From an uncultured Granulosicoccaceae bacterium (lineage in GTDB: Bacteria; Pseudomonadota; Gammaproteobacteria; Granulosicoccales; Granulosicoccaceae), in the NCBI GenBank assembly GCA_937958675.1, contig CALGND010000142.1, positions 1-64,000 of the forward strand: 64,000 nucleotides of DNA. The letters are read 5' to 3'. How positions within the stretch are numbered: position 1 is the stretch's first letter; every line of letters begins with the position of its first letter. The notes under the pieces were generated by a model, which ran no database searches, was not told the DNA's origin, and saw nothing but the letters and a program-made list of their open reading frames with translations. Of this stretch, positions 57,149-64,000 are shown piece by piece. The position numbers and the translations under genes were made by a program.

Positions 57149-58552
57149 TTAGCCGTCGACTTTTAAAGCCTTCAGCGTCTCGTAAGTTAAACCGCCACTA
57201 TCCAGGCTATTCTTTTCCTGAAACTTCTGTACCGCATCAAGCGTACCCTGACCAATCACACCATCAATCACACCAGGATCATATCCCTCGCGCTTAAGCG
57301 CTCGCTGAATCGAGGTGACAATTTTTGGAGTCACATTGGTTTCACACAACACTTTGCGCCACTCAAGACGTGAAGGCTCTATTTGAACTTGTCGTTTAAC
57401 TGTTTTGGTTCTAGCGGGGATAGAAATTCGACGCTCTGATGCTGGCGAGACTAAACGCTGCACCTTAATCGTTTCGTACTGCGCAGGTATCTCAGTCACG
57501 GTAGTAGAAGCTGGGCGCTTAATCACTAGCTTTTTAACGGTTGTGAATTCAGCTGGACGTTCCAGCAAACAGACTTCGCGGCCGCTGTAAGTTGCGTTGT
57601 TATTCGCTTTCTCGCCTTTTTGCAACCAGAAGAATCCAGCATCAGCAACTTTAACTCGCGCAGTCACATCTTTATATTCAGCTGGAACAATTACGCGACT
57701 TTCAGCCGCCGCTTTAACCAATCGTTTAACCTTCACTGTTTTATAAACGGCTGGTACTTCGATAGTTTTACTTGTAGGCGCTTTATCAAGAACAGTTTTG
57801 GTGATGGTTTCGTAGCGTGCCGGAACCTCAACTAAACACATGATCTCGCCCGTAGCGTTGTTGATGCGCTCAATAAGACCACGGCCTTTCTTCCAAACGC
57901 TACGCGCTGGCTCTACCAGTACAGATTCTGTTTCAGTGCGGAAGATAGCGGGCACATCAACCACCCTTGAAGATGCTTCTTTCACAATCACGCGTTCTTC
58001 TGCAGTTTCATACTGCGCGGGGGTTACGACGATTTTCTCAGATCCTTCTTTGATCATTACACGACGAGTTTCAGTCTTGTATTCTGGTTCTGTGTAGTAC
58101 TCACGATAGCAAGCACCGGGTTTAACGGAGGCAAGCTCTACACCCGAACGTGTAATGCCTTCAAGCATTCCCGGGCTGGCCGGCTGTAACTTGTTACCAA
58201 TTTTTATCGACCAACTAGTTTCAGCAGCTCGCACATCTAATTTTTCAAATTCCTCACCATATTGCACTGGCAGGACTTTAAGCACACGGCTGGATTCTTT
58301 AGTGACAACGGTTTGATCAACCGTTTCGTATTTTGCCGGTGTGGTTTCGACTCGTTCCGATGCTTCTTGAATAACCAGCTCTTCGGATCGCGTTGAGAAC
58401 TTCGCCGGTGTGACAACTTTGGCATAACACTCACCTGGCTTAGCATCAGGCAATGTTTGCGTGTTGTCTTCTTGCTGAGCATAGCTTGCTGTAGCAAGCA
58501 AAAAACATCCTGTGGCTACCAAGCTGCTTAAAAAAAACTTATTGACTTTCAC
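57149..58552 (-). CDS. Secreted four-repeat protein with peptidoglycan-binding domain
   Basis: The 467-residue product (GTG start, AGGAG upstream) has a signal peptide ending near SYAQ. Four super-repeats of about 105 residues follow. Each opens with a Cys before a P-A-x-[FY]-x-T hairpin (ECYAKVVTPAKFST, ACYREYYTEPEYKT, MCLVEVPARYET, VCLLERPAEFTT) and holds two more such hairpins. A PG_binding_1 domain closes it (IQRALKREGYDPGVIDGVIGQGTLDAVQKFQ). I do not recognise the repeat. It is likely a periplasmic cell-wall-linked protein. Confidence 0.75.
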   Translation of the reverse strand: MKVNKFFLSSLVATGCFLLATASYAQQEDNTQTLPDAKPGECYAKVVTPAKFSTRSEELVIQEASERVETTPAKYETVDQTVVTKESSRVLKVLPVQYGEEFEKLDVRAAETSWSIKIGNKLQPASPGMLEGITRSGVELASVKPGACYREYYTEPEYKTETRRVMIKEGSEKIVVTPAQYETAEERVIVKEASSRVVDVPAIFRTETESVLVEPARSVWKKGRGLIERINNATGEIMCLVEVPARYETITKTVLDKAPTSKTIEVPAVYKTVKVKRLVKAAAESRVIVPAEYKDVTARVKVADAGFFWLQKGEKANNNATYSGREVCLLERPAEFTTVKKLVIKRPASTTVTEIPAQYETIKVQRLVSPASERRISIPARTKTVKRQVQIEPSRLEWRKVLCETNVTPKIVTSIQRALKREGYDPGVIDGVIGQGTLDAVQKFQEKNSLDSGGLTYETLKALKVDG

Positions 58553-58632
58553 TGAATCCGAGCTCCTGAGGCCTTATGCCTACAACCCGCTATTGTCTAT
58601 CCGAACTCAGTTTTTTTCAATACCATTCCCAA

Positions 58633-60477
58633 CTATCGTAATACTTCGACAATATATTGACGTGTTTTTCGGGAATTACGCGACAGGCTTACGACGCCTA
58701 TTGCATACAACAACCACACAAATGCGCCGCCTCCTGATTTACCACCTGTCGTTGCAATAAGTGGATTATCGTCCACACCATCAAGCAAACCATCAAGATC
58801 AGTATCAGCCAGCAAGATATTTGTACCGGCTATAATTTCTTCCCCATCAACAAGGCCATCATCATCGGTATCCGCTTTTACCGGATCTGATAGGTGGATT
58901 TGCAGCTCGTTAGAGTCGCTTAGACCATCGTCATCTGTATCAGCCTTGCCAGGATGCGTGCCATGCTGCATAACTTCGATTTCATCTAGCAAGCCATCTA
59001 AATCGGAATCAATACTCGTTGGAGATGACCCGTGAAGATTAACCTCATCACCATCGAGCAAGCCGTCGCCATCTGTGTCAAGCATCAGCGGATCACTCCT
59101 ATGCACATTCACTTCATCACCATCATTTAGATCGTCGTTATCAGAATCGGCATCAAATGGGTCAGCACCTGCGTCTAGCTCCGCCCCATCATGCAAGCCA
59201 TCTAAGTCAGTATCCTCAAGCAAAGGATTGGTTAGATGTTGCTGTATCTCCTCAGCGTCGGATAGTTGGTCGTTATCAGAATCAATCGATAGCGGATCAG
59301 TTTTATGTTGATGAACTTCATCACCATCAGTCAATGTATCGCCATCTGTATCTTCTAGCAAAGGCTCGCTACCTACTAGAATTTCGGCCCCATCAAGCAA
59401 ACCATCATCATCGGTATCTGGATCCAAGGGGTCAGTCAAATAGATTTCGGTTTCATCTACCGAATCAAGACCATCGTTATCAATATCGGCGTTACCGATA
59501 TCTAACTGCAAGGTTTCATGTGAGCCAGTTTCTGGAGCACCACCGCGCTGCTCACTACCCGCTACTACATGCATCTTCCCATCCATCAGTGCACCGCCGC
59601 CGCTATGTCGACCCACGTTCATGTCTTGTAAGCTGCGCCATTGCTGCGAAACAATATTGTATGCTTCAACTGTCGCCAGAGCTTCTACAGACGTGTCAAT
59701 CTCACCACCGGCTACAATAACTTCCGTACCATAGGCCAGCGCTAGCGCGCCAGCACGAGCACTTGGAATATTGGTCGATGTGCTCCACGTCGATGAACTG
59801 ATGTCATAAACATCAGTAGTTAATACTGCATTAGCGAAAACATTAGGTAGGTCGGTTTGCCTTCCTGCACTGGCGACGATCTTACCGTGAATGACTGCTG
59901 CCATAAAATGATCACGCGCGTTGGGTGCATCATCTAATTGCCGCCATTCTCCAGTAGCGGGATCATACTCATCCAGCCAAGCCACAGCTCCGCCGCTATG
60001 GCCCTCTGTGTTGCCGCCAATTAAGAAAATTTTCCCTTGATGCAGCACAGCCGCAGCGCTACCACGAGCTCTATCAGCGGGCATAGCGCCATCAATCGTC
60101 CAAGACTCGGTAACGGTGTTGTAAACATAAATGTCGTTTATGATTTCTTCATCCGGAAAGCAGCATGTGAACGCTCCCATGATGTAGATACGCGAGCCAA
60201 TGACAACGGGCTGAAAATGATGCATCTGAATCGGCATCGGCTCCATCGATTCCCACGTGTTATTTTCAGGATCAAATCGATCGACATTGCGGCTGCCGCG
60301 CCCTCCGAGCAAGTACAACTTACCTCCCACTTGCGCAAGACCTGATTCGTGGCGCGGGGTGGCAGCGCTTCCATCGCTAGTTGTTTGCAGTTGCCAGTTT
60401 TCGGTGTCGCTAGTTTGTGCTGGAGCAAGCCCCGTGACCAGAGCAAGCACCGCCGCTAATAGAGGAATTAGTTTCAT
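58633..60477 (-). CDS. Secreted Kelch and thrombospondin-3-repeat protein with GlyGly-CTERM-like end
   Basis: The 614-residue product has a signal peptide (cleaved near APAQ). A Kelch-type beta-propeller (residues ~35-320; LYLLGGRGSRNV, IFLIGGNTEGHSGG) is followed by about eight ~33-residue calcium-binding repeats of the form DTDGDGLLDGDEV-x-x-H-x-TDP. The C-terminus is GGKSGGGAFVWLLYAIG followed by SRNSRKTR. This glycine-hydrophobic-basic tripartite end fits the GlyGly-CTERM sorting signal handled by rhombosortase. It is probably surface-associated. Confidence 0.8.
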   Translation of the reverse strand: MKLIPLLAAVLALVTGLAPAQTSDTENWQLQTTSDGSAATPRHESGLAQVGGKLYLLGGRGSRNVDRFDPENNTWESMEPMPIQMHHFQPVVIGSRIYIMGAFTCCFPDEEIINDIYVYNTVTESWTIDGAMPADRARGSAAAVLHQGKIFLIGGNTEGHSGGAVAWLDEYDPATGEWRQLDDAPNARDHFMAAVIHGKIVASAGRQTDLPNVFANAVLTTDVYDISSSTWSTSTNIPSARAGALALAYGTEVIVAGGEIDTSVEALATVEAYNIVSQQWRSLQDMNVGRHSGGGALMDGKMHVVAGSEQRGGAPETGSHETLQLDIGNADIDNDGLDSVDETEIYLTDPLDPDTDDDGLLDGAEILVGSEPLLEDTDGDTLTDGDEVHQHKTDPLSIDSDNDQLSDAEEIQQHLTNPLLEDTDLDGLHDGAELDAGADPFDADSDNDDLNDGDEVNVHRSDPLMLDTDGDGLLDGDEVNLHGSSPTSIDSDLDGLLDEIEVMQHGTHPGKADTDDDGLSDSNELQIHLSDPVKADTDDDGLVDGEEIIAGTNILLADTDLDGLLDGVDDNPLIATTGGKSGGGAFVWLLYAIGVVSLSRNSRKTRQYIVEVLR

Positions 60478-60612
60478 ACTCTGTTAGCGGCTAAAACGCA
60501 GGCTGGATTAGCGAAATACGGGCTTTTACAGGTAAATAAATGAGGCGTAACCTCGACAGAGCAAGTACAGCGCGAAGGTCGCGCTAACTCTGCCTACTAG
60601 ATCACAAAACTG

Positions 60613-61491
60613 CTAACTCTTACCTTCTGATGGCAATCGAACTAACAAGCTACTGGTATCCCAGCGGCCACCGCCTTTAGCTTGCACATCGGCATAGAAT
60701 TGATCTACCAAAGCTGTTACCGGGAGGCTCGCTTTGTTGGTGGATGCCTCATCTAGCACGATACCCAAATCTTTACGCATCCAGTCAACTGCAAAGCCAT
60801 AATCAAACTTACGTTTCAGCATTGTCTCGTAGCGGTTTTCCATCTGCCATGATTGCGCGGCCCCTTTCGAAATAACATCAATAACAGCCTCAGCATCGAG
60901 CCCTGCACATTCAGCGAAGTGAATACCCTCAGCCAAGCCCTGCACAAGGCCGGCAATACAGATTTGATTAACCATTTTAGTGAGTTGACCCGCACCGCTT
61001 TCTCCAAGCAATCTAACTGAACGACTAAAAAGATCGATAACAGGAAGAGCCTTATCATAAGCAGCTTGGTCGCCACCCACCATCACAGTTAGCGCGCCGT
61101 TTTCAGCACCTGCTTGACCACCAGAGACTGGCGCATCAAGGAAGTCAAAACCTGCAGCCTGAGCTTGCGCATATAGCTCACGTGCCACCTTAGCTGATGC
61201 AGTTGTGTGATCAACAAAGACTGCGCCTTTACTCATTGCAGCAAACGCACCTTCGGCACCTGTACAAATTTCACGGATGTCGTTGTCGTTGCCTACACAG
61301 GCCATAACGATTGATGCACCGGTGGCGGCTTCGGCCGGCGTTGTGCAGGCTGTACCGCCATGTTCTGCAACCCATTTGTCAGCCTTGGCCGCAGTACGAT
61401 TAAAAACCCGCACATCATGACCATTGCTTGCAAGATACCCAGCCATTGGATATCCCATCACGCCTAAACCTAAAAATGCCACCGTTGCCAT
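60613..61491 (-). CDS. Beta-hydroxyacid dehydrogenase family oxidoreductase
   Basis: The 292-residue product has the N-terminal Rossmann motif VAFLGLGVMGYPMAGYL, the substrate motif DAPVSGGQAGAENG and the catalytic Lys in GAGQLTKMVNQI. This is the pattern of 3-hydroxyisobutyrate and tartronate-semialdehyde reductases. It follows xsc in the same orientation, 120 bp apart with a palindrome between. In glyoxylate clusters such a reductase pairs with Gcl, a relative of Xsc, so it may reduce an aldehyde of this pathway. Substrate not determined. Confidence 0.85.
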   Translation of the reverse strand: MATVAFLGLGVMGYPMAGYLASNGHDVRVFNRTAAKADKWVAEHGGTACTTPAEAATGASIVMACVGNDNDIREICTGAEGAFAAMSKGAVFVDHTTASAKVARELYAQAQAAGFDFLDAPVSGGQAGAENGALTVMVGGDQAAYDKALPVIDLFSRSVRLLGESGAGQLTKMVNQICIAGLVQGLAEGIHFAECAGLDAEAVIDVISKGAAQSWQMENRYETMLKRKFDYGFAVDWMRKDLGIVLDEASTNKASLPVTALVDQFYADVQAKGGGRWDTSSLLVRLPSEGKS

Positions 61492-61505
61492 ATTATTTTC
61501 CTATT

Positions 61506-61590
61506 AGTCGTCCCCGCGAAGGCGGGGACCCATATTGAGTAGGCTTATGGATTTCGTGGTCCGGCATCCCGAAACGCCGGACCGATACCT
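61506..61590. repeat. Dispersed GC palindrome, copy 3, with a second hairpin
   Basis: GTCCCCGC and GCGGGGAC (61510-61529) form an 8-bp stem with loop GAAG; on the minus strand it reads as the same repeat as copies 1 and 2. A second hairpin, GGTCCGGC with GCCGGACC (61558-61583), also has an 8-bp stem. Both lie downstream of xsc and before the dehydrogenase start. Confidence 0.65.
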
Positions 61591-61611
61591 ACACGAGAAT
61601 GACAATAAAAC

Positions 61612-63375
61612 TTATACGTAATCTTTGTACTTAGCCAAATGACGAACAGGCTTAGACAATGCATCACGACGGAAGGGATCGCCAAGTTCACGGTTACACA
61701 TCACTTCGATAACAGTTGTCTTGCGCTCGTTCATTTGAGCATCGACAGCCTTAGTCAGCGCAGCACCTACATCTTCAATACGATCAACCGTAACACCTTC
61801 GGCACCCATTGATCGAGCGATACCAGCAAAACTTGGGCTATCTAGCTCACCAGCAACAAAACGACGCCCATAGAAATCAACTTGGTTTTTCTTCTCAGCA
61901 CCCCATTGACGGTTGTGGAATACAACAGCGGTAACTGGAATGTCGTGACGAACAGATGTCATGATCTCAGTCATGCTCATAGCCCATGCACCATCACCAG
62001 CGTAAGCAATGGCCGGACGATCTTGAGCTGCAGCCTTCGCACCAATCATCGTGGGTAATGCATAACCGCAGTTACCAAAGCTCATCGGAGCAAAGAAACT
62101 TCTTGGCTCTTCGAAGCGTAGGTAGCTGTTAGCCACCGAGTTGATGTTGCCGATATCAGTAGAAACCATCGCACGAGGTGGCATTGCTTTTTCTAGTTCA
62201 CGCAATACTTGGCGTGGAGCTAACCAATTACCGTCTTCTTTGTCAGCTTCTGCAATCATCTGCTGGCTAAAATCATCGGTCTCGTGAACCCAAGCATCGA
62301 GCTCAGCTTCCCAAGCATCTTTCTCTTTTTTGATTGTGGCTGCACGAGCATCGCGAGTAGCATCACAAGCCAAAGTCTTATCGCCAAGGCGGGCAGTCAT
62401 TGCACGAGCAGACGCACCTGCATCAGCAACAATACCAACAGAGATTTTCTTTACCAAGCCAAGCATCTTGTGATCGGCATCAATTTGGATGATCTTGGCA
62501 TCTTTAGGCCAGTAATCCATTCCGTGCTGTGGCAAGGTGCCAAAAGGCCCTAGACGGGAACCAAGCGCTACCACTACATCAGCTTGCTCGATTAAACGCA
62601 TTGCAGCTTTTGAACCTTGGTAACCCAGTGGGCCTGCCCATAGTGGGTGGCTAGCAGGGAATGAATCGTTGTGTAGGTAGCTATTAACAACCGGTGCGCC
62701 TAGGCGTTCAGCAAATGCTACGCAATCTTGCACTGCGTCAGCCATCACAACACCACCGCCTGACAAGATAACTGGAAACTTAGCCTTAGATAAAAGCTCG
62801 ACCGCTTCGGCTAAAACATTCTCGCCACCAGGGCCTCGATCTAAGCGCATTGGTGTTGGAATTTCTACATCGATATCTCCGTAGAAATAGTCACGCGGGA
62901 TGTTTAACTGAGTCGGGCCGATTTCAGAAATCGCACGATCAAAACAACGACCGGTATATTCCGCCATACGATTAGCGTTGTTTACGTGGCCTTGGTATTT
63001 AACGAACTCTTGAAACATCGGTAATTGATTCGCTTCTTGGAAACCACCCAAACCCATGCCCATCGTGCCCGTTTCAGGCGTGATCATGACAACAGGGCTG
63101 TGGGCCCAATACGCAGCTGCAATGGCTGTTACGCAATTACTGATGCCTGGGCCGTTTTGGCCGATTACGACACCGTGGCGACCGGTAGCACGTGAGTAAC
63201 CATCCGCCATATGAGCAGCGCCTTGCTCGTGCACCACCGGCACAAGGCGGATACCAGCGGGAGCAAAGATGTCCATGGCATCCATAAACGCCGAGCCCAT
63301 AATGCCAAAAATATCAGTTACGCCGTTAGCGACCAATGTCTCTACAAACGCTTCACTGGGTGTCATTCGCGCCAT
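61612..63375 (-). CDS. xsc: Sulfoacetaldehyde acetyltransferase (Xsc)
   Basis: The 587-residue ThDP enzyme shows MADGYSRATGRHGVVIGQNG, the Xsc-like AAAYWAHSPVVMITPETG, GGFQEANQLPMFQEF, and the ThDP motif AYAGDGAWAMSMTEIMT with the downstream N in HNRQWGAEKKN. The C-terminus CNRELGDPFRRDALSKPV resembles Xsc. It cleaves sulfoacetaldehyde with phosphate to acetyl phosphate and sulfite. The adjacent ald gene supports a taurine route. Glyoxylate carboligase is the main alternative, since the next gene encodes a tartronate-semialdehyde-reductase-like enzyme. GAGGA precedes the ATG. Confidence 0.82.
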   Translation of the reverse strand: MARMTPSEAFVETLVANGVTDIFGIMGSAFMDAMDIFAPAGIRLVPVVHEQGAAHMADGYSRATGRHGVVIGQNGPGISNCVTAIAAAYWAHSPVVMITPETGTMGMGLGGFQEANQLPMFQEFVKYQGHVNNANRMAEYTGRCFDRAISEIGPTQLNIPRDYFYGDIDVEIPTPMRLDRGPGGENVLAEAVELLSKAKFPVILSGGGVVMADAVQDCVAFAERLGAPVVNSYLHNDSFPASHPLWAGPLGYQGSKAAMRLIEQADVVVALGSRLGPFGTLPQHGMDYWPKDAKIIQIDADHKMLGLVKKISVGIVADAGASARAMTARLGDKTLACDATRDARAATIKKEKDAWEAELDAWVHETDDFSQQMIAEADKEDGNWLAPRQVLRELEKAMPPRAMVSTDIGNINSVANSYLRFEEPRSFFAPMSFGNCGYALPTMIGAKAAAQDRPAIAYAGDGAWAMSMTEIMTSVRHDIPVTAVVFHNRQWGAEKKNQVDFYGRRFVAGELDSPSFAGIARSMGAEGVTVDRIEDVGAALTKAVDAQMNERKTTVIEVMCNRELGDPFRRDALSKPVRHLAKYKDYV

Positions 63376-63443
63376 GTTATTAATTCCTCGGTTAGGCGCT
63401 GGCCTTGTTTAGGTAACAGCGCCGATAATTAGTGAGTGATAGT

Positions 63444-64000
63444 TTACAGAAATTCTGAAGCAGGCTTGTAATCCAGATTCAAAGCTTCTGCGACTTCTTG
63501 GGACGTAATGTGCCCAGAGTGAACATTTAAACCATTAAGCAAGTGTGCATCATCTTGTAAGGCTTGCTTATAACCCTTATTCGCCAGATGCAGCACATGC
63601 GGCAAAGTGACGTTATTGAGTGCGAAAGTTGATGTTTTTGGCACGCCGCCTGGCATGTTAGCCACGCAGTAATGCACAACATCATCAACCACATAAGTTG
63701 GTTCAGCGTGAGTTGTGGCCTTAGACGTTTCGCAACACCCACCTTGATCAATCGCGACATCCACAATGACCGAACCTGGCTTCATTCGCTTAACCATATC
63801 CGCGGTCACCAATTTCGGTGCAGCAGCGCCCGGTATCAACACTCCACCAATCACCAAATCAGCTTCTAAGACGTGCTTTTCAAGCGAATCGCGAGTCGAG
63901 TAAACCGAATTCGTACTGCGGCCAAACTGCTGCCAATGGCGCTCGAGTACCTCAGGATTACGGTCAATCACCCAAGTATCGGCTCCCATACCCACAGCAA
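63444..64000 (-). CDS. ald: Alanine dehydrogenase, C-terminal part (runs off window)
   Basis: The frame is open to the window edge, covering about 185 residues of the C-terminal half. It includes the NAD-binding end (MGMGADTWVIDRNPEVL) and Ald hallmarks EADLVIGGVLIPGAAAPKLV, SVIVDVAIDQGGCCETSK and CVANMPGGVPKTSTFALNN. In taurine degraders Ald regenerates pyruvate from alanine, releasing ammonium, for the taurine:pyruvate aminotransferase. It lies 68 bp upstream of xsc. The N-terminal part is outside the window. Confidence 0.92.
   Translation of the reverse strand, partial: AVGMGADTWVIDRNPEVLERHWQQFGRSTNSVYSTRDSLEKHVLEADLVIGGVLIPGAAAPKLVTADMVKRMKPGSVIVDVAIDQGGCCETSKATTHAEPTYVVDDVVHYCVANMPGGVPKTSTFALNNVTLPHVLHLANKGYKQALQDDAHLLNGLNVHSGHITSQEVAEALNLDYKPASEFL

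Noticed and set aside
58720-59500. Regularly repeated DNA resembling a CRISPR array
   Set aside because: It is the coding sequence of the thrombospondin-3 repeats, in frame with variable spacing and no conserved repeat/spacer pattern.

Overview
The window reads as chromosome of a free-living, heterotrophic, probably marine gammaproteobacterium. The evidence is the conserved block yebC-ruvCAB-ybgC-tolQRAB-pal-cpoB, a large NAD-dependent glutamate dehydrogenase, LeuA2-type isopropylmalate synthase, MaeB malic enzyme, and catabolic genes for methylated amines, taurine and xylan. I cannot name genus or species. I found no rRNA, tRNA or CRISPR.

Layout. 1-316 holds the 5' end of an ISL3-like insertion sequence, a second solo copy of its terminal repeat, and between them a decayed 58-bp copy of part of cpoB. 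335-13407 is almost all minus strand: a small secreted protein, the Tol-Pal envelope operon, Holliday-junction processing, YebC, a lipase-like hydrolase, NudB-like NUDIX and AspRS. 13500-21089 holds a PfkB-type kinase, the 1619-residue glutamate dehydrogenase with a hairpin over its ribosome-binding region, an EamA transporter that has lost most of its second half, a GlsB-like protein and a PaaG-like isomerase.

21382-35896 is the most interesting part: a corrinoid-dependent methyl-transfer island. It encodes a non-pyrrolysine MttB-family methyltransferase, its corrinoid protein, a methyl-THF:corrinoid methyltransferase, a RACo-type ferredoxin/ASKHA reactivator, a MetF+MetV-like methylene-THF reductase pair, a homocysteine S-methyltransferase (BHMT family), two conserved proteins of unknown function (DUF1638 and 'virulence factor' family), a GlxA-type regulator, a glutamine-synthetase-like ligase with a PuuB-like oxidase, and a dual-specificity-type phosphatase. 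The likely logic is: quaternary amine (glycine betaine-like) -> methyl-corrinoid -> methyl-THF -> methylene-THF, with a branch to methionine. MttB, the methyl-THF methyltransferase, RACo and the homocysteine methyltransferase each carry a short Arg/Lys-rich tail. The corrinoid protein begins with a strongly acidic segment. Together this suggests electrostatic docking around a 'split MetH' hub.

35897-36342 contains a 159-bp near-perfect palindromic element. 36343-48190 holds a four-Ig-domain GH10 xylanase, DUF445, HopJ-family, maeB, leuA with a translationally coupled small ORF, DUF3820, a degenerate receiver protein, an S41 lipoprotein protease and a histidine phosphatase. 48234-60477 holds a class III aminotransferase, a YHS protein, an orphan molybdopterin oxidoreductase, a DUF1800/DUF1501 pair, DUF1840, a YdjM-like membrane protein, a protein of four ~105-residue repeats ending in a peptidoglycan-binding domain, and a Kelch/thrombospondin-3 protein with a GlyGly-CTERM-like end. 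60613-64000 is a minus-strand ald-xsc-dehydrogenase cluster for taurine/sulfoacetaldehyde degradation; ald runs off the window. Three copies of a short GC-rich palindrome lie 3' of minus-strand genes in the last 15 kb.
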